A model generated the notes under the pieces. The model worked only from the letters and a program-made list of their open reading frames with translations, did no database searches and had not been told where the DNA came from. This document shows, in pieces, positions 8,418-17,022 of a stretch of 64,000 nucleotides of DNA. Position 1 is the first letter of the stretch. Every line of letters begins with the position of its first letter. The stretch spans positions 124,001 to 188,000 of the forward strand of contig CAVSGZ010000004.1 of NCBI GenBank assembly GCA_963727765.1. Reading direction: 5' to 3'. Both the position numbers and the translations under genes were made by a program. The DNA is from FEN-299 sp963727765 (GTDB lineage Bacteria; Acidobacteriota; Vicinamibacteria; Vicinamibacterales; Fen-181).

Positions 8418-9644
8418 ATGGTCGAGACCCTCGTCATCATCGTCGTCGCGCTTCTGGTCGCCGTGCTGGCGCTGCTCGTGGCGCTGTGGCTGCGGCCGGC
8501 CAGCGTCAACCTCTCCCCGGTGGAGACGCGGCTTGCCTCCATCGAGACCGGCCAGGCCCGGTTCGACGGGCGCCTGCAGGCCTTCGCCACGCAGCTCGGA
8601 ACCGGGTCGGAGGCGACCGAGCGCCGCATGGAGGCGCTGCGCAAGACGGTGGAGGAACGGCTGACGACACTCCAGGCGGACAACGCCGCGAAGCTCGACC
8701 AGATGCGCGCCACGGTGGACCAGCGGCTGCAGACCACGCTCGAGACGCGCCTCGGCGAGTCCTTCCGCGCCGTCAGCGAGCGGCTCGAGCAGGTACACCG
8801 CGGCCTGGGCGAGATGCAGGCGCTCGCAAATGGCGTCGGCGACCTGAAGAAAGTCCTGACCAACGTCAAGACGCGCGGCACGTGGGGCGAGGTCCAGCTC
8901 GGATTGCTGCTCGAGCAGGTCCTCGCGCCGGGGCAGTACGAAGCCAACGTGGCGACCAGACCCGGGAGCGCGGAACGCGTCGAGTTCGCCATCAAGATGC
9001 CGGGGCGGGAGAGCGGCGAGGCCGATGTCGTCTGGCTGCCTGTCGACGCGAAGTTCCCGCAGGAGGACTACCAGCGGCTGCTCGAGGCCGCCGACCGGGG
9101 CGACGCGGACGCGGTGGAAGCCGCCTCCCGCCAGCTCGAGGCTCGGATCAAGCAGTCGGCCCGGGACATCCACGACAAGTACATCGACCCGCCGCACACG
9201 ACCGACTTCGGCGTGCTGTTCCTGCCGACAGAAGGGCTATACGCCGAGGTGCTGCGCCGGCCCGGCCTCGCCGACGCCGTGCAGCGCGACGCCCGCGTGG
9301 TCGTCGCGGGACCGACGACCCTGTGGGCGATCCTCAACAGCCTGCAGATGGGGTTCCGGACGCTGGCGATCGAAAAGCGGTCGAGCGAGGTCTGGTCCCT
9401 GCTCGGCACGGTCAAGACGCAGTTCGCGAAATTCGGCGACCTGCTCGAGGGCGTGCGGAGGAAGCTGCAGGAAGCCTCGAACAAGATGGACGACGTCGCG
9501 AGGAAGAGCCGCACGATCCAGAGCAAGCTGCGCCACGTGCAGGAACTGCCGGCGGGGGAGAGCGCCGAGGTGCTGGCGGCGCTGCCTGCCGCCGCAGAGT
9601 CGCTCGAGCCGGACGAGAACGACGAGGACAACGACAGGGTCTGA
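8418..9644 (+). CDS. rmuC: DNA recombination protein RmuC homologue
   Basis: 408 residues. It has an N-terminal transmembrane helix (about 4-26), then a long coiled coil (about 35-130) and the RmuC nuclease-like domain (about 140-375). Recognisable motifs are KTRGTWGEVQLG, the stretch VEFAIKMPG, WLPVDAKFP, YIDPPHTTDFGVLFLPTEGLY and GPTTLWAILNSLQMGFRTL. The family is an endonuclease-like (PD-(D/E)XK-related) protein thought to limit inversions at short inverted repeats. That is notable in a chromosome with so many palindromic repeats, although no link is shown. It is divergent from the ChaN-PDZ gene across 85 bp, and its 3' end is followed by a nested repeat. Confidence 0.95.
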   Translation: MVETLVIIVVALLVAVLALLVALWLRPASVNLSPVETRLASIETGQARFDGRLQAFATQLGTGSEATERRMEALRKTVEERLTTLQADNAAKLDQMRATVDQRLQTTLETRLGESFRAVSERLEQVHRGLGEMQALANGVGDLKKVLTNVKTRGTWGEVQLGLLLEQVLAPGQYEANVATRPGSAERVEFAIKMPGRESGEADVVWLPVDAKFPQEDYQRLLEAADRGDADAVEAASRQLEARIKQSARDIHDKYIDPPHTTDFGVLFLPTEGLYAEVLRRPGLADAVQRDARVVVAGPTTLWAILNSLQMGFRTLAIEKRSSEVWSLLGTVKTQFAKFGDLLEGVRRKLQEASNKMDDVARKSRTIQSKLRHVQELPAGESAEVLAALPAAAESLEPDENDEDNDRV

Positions 9645-9660
9645 CGTTCGACCCGGGCGG

Positions 9661-9725
9661 GCGCACGGCTGCCCTTCGACCAGCTCAGGGCACCCCGAGC
9701 AACGTCGAGGGGTGAAGCCGTGCGC
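9661..9725. repeat. Nested inverted repeat: R2 hairpin inside the loop of an R1 hairpin
   Basis: The outer arms GCGCACGGCT (9661-9670) and AGCCGTGCGC (9716-9725) are perfect complements. They equal the arms of the R1 copy at 45236-45257, where only TC separates them. Here about 45 bp fill the loop, including CCCTTCGACCAGCTCAGGG and CCCCGAGCAACGTCGAGGGG, which form their own imperfect hairpin (R2; relatives at 45546 and 61368). The element lies between the convergent rmuC and PQQ-repeat genes. Confidence 0.75.
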
Positions 9726-9739
9726 GATCTGACCGCCAT

Positions 9740-10051
9740 TTAGGTCGTGCTCGCCGCCGCGGCCTGCGCCTCGCGCCGTCGCTCCATCTCGGCGACCGCC
9801 GAGACGTCGGAGCCGGCGATCGACACGATGCCCCAGCCCAGTCCCTTCAGTTCGTTCTGCCACTTCACGTAGCCGGTCGACGCGTCGAGGCAGTAGAGCC
9901 GCCCCCTGCTCGCGGCCAGCACGTCGCGGCCGGACAGGGCGAGGGTGACGAAATCGATTCCCTTCAACTCGGACCGCCACGCTTCCTGGCCCGTCGCCCG
10001 GTCGATCGCCACGACCCATCCCTTGGCGCCGATGAAAATCAGGTCCTGCAT
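9740..10051 (-). CDS. Small PQQ-like beta-propeller repeat protein
   Basis: 103 residues. The ATG at 10051 follows GGGAGGACCGA, a good ribosome site, and the protein begins MQDLIFIGAKG. Two PQQ-repeat blades are visible, each with a 'V/L..A.D..TG...W...L' pattern: VVAIDRATGQEAWRSELKG and LYCLDASTGYVKWQNELKG. Two blades cannot close a propeller, so it must oligomerise or be a partner domain. There is no signal peptide, so it is probably cytoplasmic. It lies 35 bp downstream of the HEAT-repeat gene on the same strand and is probably co-expressed with it. Function unknown. Confidence 0.75.
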   Translation of the reverse strand: MQDLIFIGAKGWVVAIDRATGQEAWRSELKGIDFVTLALSGRDVLAASRGRLYCLDASTGYVKWQNELKGLGWGIVSIAGSDVSAVAEMERRREAQAAAASTT

Positions 10052-10086
10052 TCGGTCCTCCCGGTCGGGGGCGACCCCCGACGTCG

Positions 10087-11535
10087 TCAATGGCGGCTGA
10101 TGCCCCGGCGGGCCAGCGCTGCCCAGGCCGCCTCGCGCAACGCTTCGAGGTCGGCGCGGTCGCTGTCCTCCGGCACCTGGCCGGGTTCCAGGAGGATCAC
10201 GTCCGGCGCGGTAGCGACCCGCTGCAGTGCCTCAACGGGCACCTTCGGTGCGGCGTGGCGCAGCAGGGCATCGAGGCCGTCGGCAGCCTGGCGCGCCCGG
10301 TCGAGATCGTCGCGCGCGGCGACCACCCGAAGGTCCACGCCGCCGTGGCGGGTCGGATGGCCGACCGCCAGCCGGACCAGGAGCGCGGCGGCCACCTCGC
10401 CGGCGCCGATGCCGGCGAGTGCCTGTTCGGCCGCGCCGCGCACGATCGCCGCACGGTCGCCGAGCGCTTCCACGACCGTGTCGGCCGCAGCCCGGCCGAT
10501 CGCGACGATCGCGTCGGCGGCAGCCCGGCGGACCTCCGCGTCGGAATCCCGGAACGCCACGCCGATAGCCGGTGCCGTCTGCGGCACGGCCAGCCGCCCG
10601 AGCGCCCCGATCGCGCCGCGCCTGATCGCCGGATCCCGATCGGCCAGCAGGGCAACGAGTGGGTCCGCCGCGGCGGCTCCCTGGGCCGTCGCCTCCTCGA
10701 CATGGCCGTGCAGGACCGCGTGCACAACCCGCCCGGAGGCATCGACCGGAGTCCAGTCGAAGGCCTTGAGCGCCGCCCCGATGGCGGCCTGCTGGTCGCG
10801 GTCCCCCCGTCCCAGGGCTTCGACCAGCGCCGACGCCCCCTCCGCGGTCCCGATGCTCGCGAGCGCCCGGACCGCCGCCTCGCGGACCGTCCTGTCCGGG
10901 TCGGCGAGGACCACTCTGACTACTTCGACCGCCGCGTTCGCGCGCAGCGCGCCCAGCGCATCGGCGGCACACCGCCTCGTCGTCGGGTCCCGGTGCGCGA
11001 GCGCCTTGGAGAGTGCGGGGACCGCCTCGCGGCCGGCGGCCCGCGCGAGGGCTGTCATGGCCGCCTGTCTCACGCTCGAGCGGTCGTCGGCGACCATGCC
11101 GCCGAGCGCTTCGACCGCCTCGGGCCCCCCGATCGCGCCGAGCGCGCCGATGGCGGTTTCGCGGAGCTTCACGTGCCGCCCGCGCAGGGCCTCGAGGAGG
11201 GCAGGCACCGCAGCCGTCCCGATCTGGCCGAGCGCCTCGCCCGCAGCCGCGCGCACGGCCGACGCGCCGGCCCGGTCGGCCACGTGGTCGGCGCCCGCGA
11301 TCGCGGCGACGAGCGTCGGCGCTGCCGAGGCGTCTGCGATGCGGCCGAGCGACTCGATGGCCGCCTGGCGCACGCCCCAATCCGGATCGTCGATGAGCGG
11401 CGCGAGCAGCGGGATTGCGGAGGTCCTGCCGCGGGCGCCGAGCGATGCGGCCGCGCGTCTCCTCGCGCCGGGGTCCTTCGATTTGATCTGAAACGACGTG
11501 AACAGGCCCACCGAGGTCCTTTCGATTCGGGACAC
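10087..11535 (-). CDS. HEAT-repeat protein (PBS-lyase/HEAT-like repeats)
   Basis: 482 residues from GTG 11535, which has GAGG nine bases upstream. Almost the whole protein is tandem HEAT units of about 31 residues, with the signature 'D..VR.AA..ALG.IG....V..L...L'. At least ten units run from residue about 20 to 420 (examples: DDPDWGVRQAAIESLGRIAD and DDRSSVRQAAMTALARAAG). The last 60 residues depart from the pattern. There is no signal peptide or catalytic motif. Such solenoids bind proteins or act as scaffolds, and some CpcE-like relatives are lyases. The small PQQ-repeat gene directly downstream is its likely partner. Function cannot be assigned. Confidence 0.85.
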   Translation of the reverse strand: MSRIERTSVGLFTSFQIKSKDPGARRRAAASLGARGRTSAIPLLAPLIDDPDWGVRQAAIESLGRIADASAAPTLVAAIAGADHVADRAGASAVRAAAGEALGQIGTAAVPALLEALRGRHVKLRETAIGALGAIGGPEAVEALGGMVADDRSSVRQAAMTALARAAGREAVPALSKALAHRDPTTRRCAADALGALRANAAVEVVRVVLADPDRTVREAAVRALASIGTAEGASALVEALGRGDRDQQAAIGAALKAFDWTPVDASGRVVHAVLHGHVEEATAQGAAAADPLVALLADRDPAIRRGAIGALGRLAVPQTAPAIGVAFRDSDAEVRRAAADAIVAIGRAAADTVVEALGDRAAIVRGAAEQALAGIGAGEVAAALLVRLAVGHPTRHGGVDLRVVAARDDLDRARQAADGLDALLRHAAPKVPVEALQRVATAPDVILLEPGQVPEDSDRADLEALREAAWAALARRGISRH

Positions 11536-11635
11536 CGAATCATACCTCGGCGACCTCGGGCGCTGGACCGGCCGCGCTCCTGATCTACAATCTGCCGGTC
11601 ACCGGTGCCGTACGGCGCCGGGCAAGGAGCAGCTC

Positions 11636-13361
11636 ATGCGTTGCACGATCGGCCGCTCGTCGGCGTGCGTCCTGGTGACGGCACTCGGCCTTCTCGCGGC
11701 AGCAGGCTGCGGGCCTCACGTCGAACCCGCGGACCTCGTTCTCACCAACGGCCATGTCGCCACCGTCGATGTGGCCCGGCCGATGGCCGAGGGCGTTGCC
11801 GTGCGCGGAGGCCGGATTGTCGCCGTCGGCTCGGTGGCCGACATGAAGGCCTACATCGGCCACAAGACCGAGGTCATCGACCTCGACGGCCGTTTCGCGA
11901 TGCCAGCGTTCACCGACGCGCACGCCCACTTCCAGGGCGTGGGCCAGGCGAAGCTCGAGCTCCAGCTCGCCGTGGCGCGGACCTGGGAGGAGATCGTCGC
12001 CATGGTGGCCGATGCGGCGAAGCGCGCGAAGCCGGGCGAGTGGATCCTCGGGCGCGGCTGGCACCAGGAGAAGTGGGACCACCGGCCCGCCGACGCGGTC
12101 GAAGGGTTCCCCACCGAGCGCGACCTCAGCCGCGTCGCGCCGGACAACCCGGTGCTGCTGACCCACGCGAGCGGGCACGCCATCATCGTCAACGCGAAGG
12201 CCATGGAGATAGCCGGCGTCACGCGGCGCACGCCGAACCCGCCCGGCGGCGTGATCATGAAAGACAAGTCCGGGAAGCCGACCGGCCTGTTCGAGGAGCG
12301 GGCGTCCGGCCTCATCGAGAAGGCGCTCGATGACGCGCTCGCGAAGCGCACGCCGGAGCAGTCCGAGGCCGACGCGAGGCGCGTCGTCGAGACGGCCGAC
12401 CACGAGTTCATCTCGAAGGGGATCGTCTCGGTGCACGACGCCGGCGTGGGCTTCGACACGGTGGATCTCTACAAGAAGCTCGCCGGCGAGGGGAAACTGA
12501 ACGTGCGGCTTTACGTGATGCTCATCGAGCCAAGTGCCAGGCTCGAGGGCAACCTCTCGAAGTACCGGATGATCGACGCCTTCGACAGCCACCTCACCGT
12601 CCGCTCGATCAAGCGGCTGATGGACGGCGCCCTCGGCTCGCGCACCGCGTGGATGCTCGAGCCCTACGCCGACTTGAAGACGACGACCGGCATCAACACG
12701 ACCACGGCCGAGGAAATGAAGGCCACGGCACGGTTGGCGATCGAGAACGACTTCCAGCTGAACACGCATGCGATCGGCGACCGCGCCAACCGCGAGGTGC
12801 TGAACCTGTACGAAGAGACGTTCAAGGCGCGGCCCGACAAGAAGGACCTGCGCTGGCGCATCGAGCACGCGCAGCACATCAATGCCGCCGACATTCCGCG
12901 CTTCGGCGCCCTCGGCGTCATCCCCTCGATGCAGGGCATCCACTGCACGTCCGACGCGCCCTACGTGATCGCCCGGCTCGGCGCCGCGCGCGCCGAGGAG
13001 GGGGCCTACGTCTGGCAGAAGTTGATGAAGACGGGCGCGATCATCCCCAACGGCACCGACGCCCCGGTCGAAGAGGTGGACCCGCTGCCCGGCTACTACG
13101 CACTGACCACGAGGCGGGAGAAGAACGGGGAGGTCTTCTACGGGGACCAGCGGATGACGCGCGACGAGGCGCTGCGGGCCTACACGCTCAACGGCGCGTA
13201 CGCCGCGTTCGAGGACAAGACGCGGGGCTCGCTCACCCCGGGCAAGCTCGCCGACATCGTCGTGCTGTCGGCCGACATCACCAGCGTGCCGGAAGACCAG
13301 ATTCCGGAAGGCCGAGGTGCTCTACACCATCGTCGGCGGGAAGGTGGTCTACAAGAAGTAG
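11636..13361 (+). CDS. Amidohydrolase family 3 (YtcJ-like) lipoprotein, 3' end frameshifted in this sequence
   Basis: About 574 residues if repaired. The ATG at 11636 follows AAGGAG and starts a lipoprotein signal with lipobox LAAAGC (Cys about 22). Metal-binding HxH is DAHAHFQG; further family motifs are HASGHA, KRLMDGALGSRTAW, NTHAIGDRAN, RIEHAQHI and NGTDAPVE. As read, the frame runs to 13381 with a nonsense Arg-rich tail. Removing one base at 13299-13312 restores ...IRKAEVLYTIVGGKVVYKK and a stop at 13359-13361, which is the normal family C-terminus. It is probably an exported, membrane-anchored metal-dependent hydrolase of unknown substrate. It diverges from the HEAT gene and converges on truA, leaving 6 bp. 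Confidence 0.88.
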
Positions 13362-13367
13362 CGCGGG

Positions 13368-14144
13368 TCAGATTGGGGTGATGGCGCGGAGCGGTCCGAT
13401 CCCCGGTTCGCCCGGGTAGACCACGCGCTCGAGGAAGAGGCCGGAAGCCGGCGCGGTCACGCGCGCCGGCACCGGCGAGTGCTCCTCCAGGAAACCCTCG
13501 GCCGCGTCGGCGCTCAGCCGGCCGCGGCCCACGTCAACCAGCACGCCCACCACGCGGCGCACCATCTTCCAGACGAAATGCGATCCGGCGACGCGGACCA
13601 GGACGAGGGCGCCGTCCTCCTTGACCTCGACCGCGTCCACCTGGACCTGGGTCGACACCTCGTCGGGGTCGCTGTCGGTGAAGGAGCGGAAGTCGTGCAT
13701 GCCGACGAAGGCGCCGGCCGCTTCCCGCATCGCCCGCACGTCGAGATCCTCTTTCACCCACCAGACAAACGGCTTGGCGAACGCCGTCCGGCGGCGGGCG
13801 ACCTGATAGACGTAGCTGCGCGAAACGGCGTCGCGGCGGGCGTGGAACCTGTGAGGGACGGGCGCGATCGCGAGCACGTTGATGTCGGCGGGCAAGACGT
13901 CGTTCATCTGCCGCCGCAGCATCTCGGGCTGGACGGCGCTCGGAAGATCGAGATGCGCGACCTGCCCGACGGCGTGCACGCCCGCGTCGGTGCGGCCCGA
14001 CCCCTGCATCTCGGGTACGGTGGCGCCGGTCGCCTCGCGCACGGCCCGGAGCAACTCGCCCTGGACCGTTCGCGCGTTCTTCTGCACCTGCCAGCCGCTG
14101 TAACGCGTCCCGGCGTACTCGATGGCCAGGCGGTATCTTGGCAC
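13368..14144 (-). CDS. truA: tRNA pseudouridine(38-40) synthase TruA
   Basis: 258 residues. The GTG at 14144 is chosen: it follows GGGAGCG and starts the family N-terminus VPRYRLAIEYAGTRYSGWQ; the frame upstream is not conserved. The catalytic Asp is D53 in GSGRTDAGVHA. Other family motifs are RRDAVSRSYVYQ, HDFRSFTDSD and GSHFVWKMVRRVVGVLVDVGRG. The enzyme isomerises uridines 38-40 in the tRNA anticodon arm. It converges with the amidohydrolase and diverges from a second pseudouridine synthase. Confidence 0.96.
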   Translation of the reverse strand: MPRYRLAIEYAGTRYSGWQVQKNARTVQGELLRAVREATGATVPEMQGSGRTDAGVHAVGQVAHLDLPSAVQPEMLRRQMNDVLPADINVLAIAPVPHRFHARRDAVSRSYVYQVARRRTAFAKPFVWWVKEDLDVRAMREAAGAFVGMHDFRSFTDSDPDEVSTQVQVDAVEVKEDGALVLVRVAGSHFVWKMVRRVVGVLVDVGRGRLSADAAEGFLEEHSPVPARVTAPASGLFLERVVYPGEPGIGPLRAITPI

Positions 14145-14235
14145 GCTAGTCGCTCCCTCTGGATTTGTAGAGGTCGGAGCGGTTTTTCGCTCCGACCGCT
14201 GGCGGGGTCGATGGCAGGAGAGTACCATAACCGCG

Positions 14236-15117
14236 CATGACGCCGACCGGCCCGCCGCCGACCCGGAGAGGTGCCGCTCAACCGCGCGCTGTCGAAGCTG
14301 GCCATCGCCTCGCGCGCCGAGGCGGCCAGGCTCATCTGCGGCCGGCCGCGTGCAGGTGAACGGGCGCGTGGCGACCGACCCCGGCATGCCCGTGGTGCCC
14401 GAGCGCGTCGCCATCTCGATAGACGGCCGTGATGCGGGCCGGGCGGACTGGTGCCTGATCCTGCTCAACAAGCCGCGCGGCGTCGTCACGACGCGGCGGG
14501 ACCCGGACGGGCGCCAGACGGTGTTCGATCTGGTCTCAGGCGTCGAGGGTCACCTCTGCACCGTCGGCCGGCTCGACCTGGCCACATCCGGTCTGATCCT
14601 CCTCACCACCGACACGCGGCTGTCCGACTGGCTGACAGACCCGGCCAACCGCGTGCCGCGCACTTACACCGTCACCGTACGCGGCGAGGTGAGCGACGAC
14701 GCGGCCACGCGGCTGATGTCCGGCGTGGTGAGCGAAGGGGATCGGCTGATCGCCGACGAGGTCACGGTACGGAAACGCTCGCACCGTGAGACGCATCTTG
14801 TCGTCAGGCTGCATGAGGGCCGCAACCGCGAAATCCGGCGATTGTTCGAAGCAATCGGCCACGAGGTGACGCGGCTTCGGCGCGTGGCGTTCGGCGGCCT
14901 CGAACTCGGAACCCTTCCGCCCGGCCGCTGGCGCGAGGTTGGTGAAGCAGAAGCGCGGGCGGCTAGATGCCTTCCCCCTCCGAGTACCTGCGTCTGTCTC
15001 GTTCCCGTCTGGCTCACGTGGCTGCCAGGCGGCACGCCGTGCGTCAGCCAGACGTTCCCTCCGATGACCGACCCGGCTCCGATCCTGATCCGCCCGAGCA
15101 CGGTCGCCCCGCTGTAG
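14236..15117 (+). CDS. RsuA/RluB/RluE/RluF-family pseudouridine synthase, frameshifted in this sequence
   Basis: The catalytic part is open from about 14340: LILLNKPRGVVTT, then GRLDLATSGLILLTTD with the catalytic Asp, and HEGRNREIRRLFEAIGHEVTRLRR. The S4 RNA-binding domain (VPLNRALSKLAIASRAEAARLIC) is in a different frame starting near 14271, with a stop just upstream at 14238-14240. Removing one base at 14338-14348 joins S4 to GRVQVNGRVATDPG. A further one-base change near 14262-14270 would connect it to ATG 14236. The 3' end is also unclear: the frame runs to 15117 across cysE. It may end at 15067 if the cysE-region insertion is corrected, or near 14966 with another shift. It modifies rRNA uridine; the site is unknown. 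Confidence 0.75.
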   Translation, partial: HDADRPAADPERCRSTARCRSWPSPRAPRRPGSSAAGRVQVNGRVATDPGMPVVPERVAISIDGRDAGRADWCLILLNKPRGVVTTRRDPDGRQTVFDLVSGVEGHLCTVGRLDLATSGLILLTTDTRLSDWLTDPANRVPRTYTVTVRGEVSDDAATRLMSGVVSEGDRLIADEVTVRKRSHRETHLVVRLHEGRNREIRRLFEAIGHEVTRLRRVAFGGLELGTLPPGRWREVGEAEARAARCLPPPSTCVCLVPVWLTWLPGGTPCVSQTFPPMTDPAPILIRPSTVAPL

Positions 15118-15926
15118 ACAATCACGTCGTCCTCGACGATGGGGTGGCGCGGGATCCCCTTGACCGGACGGCCGCTCTCGTCGAGCGGGAAGCTGCGCGC
15201 CCCGAGCGTGACCCCCTGATAGAGCCGGACGCGGCGGCCGATCTCGCACGTCTCGCCGATCACAACGCCCGTGCCGTGGTCGATGAAGAAGCTCTCGCCG
15301 ATCCGCGCGCCCGGGTGGATGTCGATGCCGGTCAGGCCATGTGCGTGCTCGGTCATGATCCGCGGCAGCAGCGGCACCTCGAGGAGGTAGAGCTCGTGCG
15401 CCAGCCGCTGGCACGTCAGCGCGAGGATCCCCGGGTAGCAGAGGATCGTCTCGGCGGGGCTCGTCGCGGCCGGGTCGCCTTCGTAGGCCGCGCGGACGTC
15501 GCTGGCCAGCAGGCGCTTGACCTCGGGCAGCCTCGACAGGAACTGCGCGCACGCGGCTCTCGCCTTGTCCTCGCAGGAGGCGCAGCGGGCCGGATCGCGC
15601 TCGCTGCAGGCGAAGCAAAGTGCCCGGCGTACCTGCTCCTCGAGCGTCGCCATGGCGCGATCGAGTGTCGCGCCGGCGTGAAACGCCATCGTCTCGGCGC
15701 TGGTGACACCGCGACCGCCGAAGTAGCCAGGGAAGAGCACGGACCGCAGCTCGTCCACGACCGACGTGAGCGCCTCGCGCGACGGAAGGGCGGGATGCGG
15801 CGCGTTCGGCTCCTGGCGGGTCAGGCTCTCGTCGTGCGCGCACAGTTGACTGACGACCGACGAGAGCGACGCCGCGGAGGCCTTGTGAACGGCCGCGCGG
15901 GCGATGTGGGCCCTTCTGGCGCTCAT
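14963..15926 (-). CDS. cysE: Serine O-acetyltransferase (CysE/EpsC type), last codons frameshifted in this sequence
   Basis: About 320 residues. The ATG at 15926 overlaps the cysK stop (ATGA), so translation is coupled. The N-terminal helical region includes a Cys cluster (RRALCFACSERDPARCASCEDKA broken up here for length: Cys at about 98, 101, 108, 111). The left-handed beta-helix acetyltransferase domain follows: LTGIDIHPGARIG, FFIDHGTGVVIGE, RLYQGVTLGARSFP, GATVLGRIRIGAGSVIGGN and WLTHGVPPGS. It makes O-acetylserine for CysK. As read, the frame runs on to 14664 with non-conserved sequence. Removing one base at 14978-14989 gives ...EGEGI and a stop at 14963-14965, a typical SAT C-terminus. 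Its 3' end overlaps the pseudouridine synthase. Confidence 0.9.
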
Positions 15927-16855
15927 GCCTGCTCCTCGTAGAGCCACGTGCTCAGGTAGCGTTCGCCTGTGTCGGGGAGCACGACGACGATGAGCTTCCC
16001 GCGAGAGTCCTCGCGGGAGGCGACCTGCACCGCCGCCTCCATCGCGGCACCGCAGGAGATCCCCGAGATGATCCCTTCCTCCTTGCCGAGCCGCCGCGCC
16101 ATCGCGCCGGCCGCTTCGTTCGATACGGTGACGACCTCATCGATGAGGTCGGTGCGGAGCACGTCAGGGAGAAATCCGGCTCCGAGGCCCTGGATCTTGT
16201 GCGGTCCGGGCTTGCCGCCGGAGAGGACCGGCGAGGCCGCCGGCTCCACCGCGATGGCCCGGAACGACGGTCTCCGGGACTTGATCACCTCGCTGACGCC
16301 GGTGATCGTCCCGCCCGTGCCGACGCCGGCGACGAGGATGTCGACCTGGCCGTCGGTGTCCCGCCAGATTTCCTCCGCGGTCGTCCGCCGGTGGACGTCG
16401 GGGTTCGCGGGGTTGTTGAACTGTTGAAGGACCAGGTAGCGGGGATTCTCGGCGGCCATTTCCTGTGCGCGCCTGATCGCGCCGGGCATGCCTTCGCCGC
16501 CCGGCGTCAGGACGAGCTCCGCGCCGAGGGCCTTCAGCATCTTGCGCCGCTCGAGGCTCATCGTTTCGGGCATGGTCAGGACCAGGCGGTAGCCCCGCAC
16601 CGCGGCGACGAAGGCCAGGCCGATGCCGGTGTTTCCGCTGGTCGGCTCGAGCAGGATGGTGTCGGGCGTGATTCGGCCGTCGCGCTCCGCCGCCTGGATC
16701 ATGGCGAGGCCGATGCGGTCCTTGACGCTCGAGCAGGGATTGAAACTCTCCAGCTTGGCGACGATGCGCCCCGGGAGGCCGGCGCCAATCCGGTTGATCG
16801 ACACGAGTGGGGTGCGGCCGACGAGCGCAGTGAGATCGGGGGCGATGTTGGACAT
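15923..16855 (-). CDS. cysK: Cysteine synthase A (O-acetylserine sulfhydrylase)
   Basis: 310 residues. The ATG at 16855 starts MSNIAPDLTALVGRTPLVS, the usual length and N-terminus; in-frame codons further up are not conserved. PLP Lys45 lies in CSSVKDRIGLAM, the TSGNTG phosphate/substrate loop is at 72-77, GVGTGGTITGV is the PLP-phosphate loop, and SGISCGAA is near the C-terminus. It makes cysteine from O-acetylserine and sulfide in the cytoplasm. It is the first gene of a two-gene operon with cysE, and the two products normally form the cysteine synthase complex. The C-terminal Ile of repaired CysE (…GI) is what that complex needs. Confidence 0.97.
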   Translation of the reverse strand: MSNIAPDLTALVGRTPLVSINRIGAGLPGRIVAKLESFNPCSSVKDRIGLAMIQAAERDGRITPDTILLEPTSGNTGIGLAFVAAVRGYRLVLTMPETMSLERRKMLKALGAELVLTPGGEGMPGAIRRAQEMAAENPRYLVLQQFNNPANPDVHRRTTAEEIWRDTDGQVDILVAGVGTGGTITGVSEVIKSRRPSFRAIAVEPAASPVLSGGKPGPHKIQGLGAGFLPDVLRTDLIDEVVTVSNEAAGAMARRLGKEEGIISGISCGAAMEAAVQVASREDSRGKLIVVVLPDTGERYLSTWLYEEQA

Positions 16856-17022
16856 GGGGGCGGTCCTTTCATCGAGGTGTCTTCGTGGTTCCCTGAGATC
16901 GAGCATAGCAGCCGGGCTGCCCCAGCCAAAGCTCAGCCAGTCCCACCCGGCACCGGCCGAGCCGGCGTAAAATCGAAGGCCGGGCTTCATCAGGGTCGAG
17001 CGACGACCACCAGGGGGTGTGC

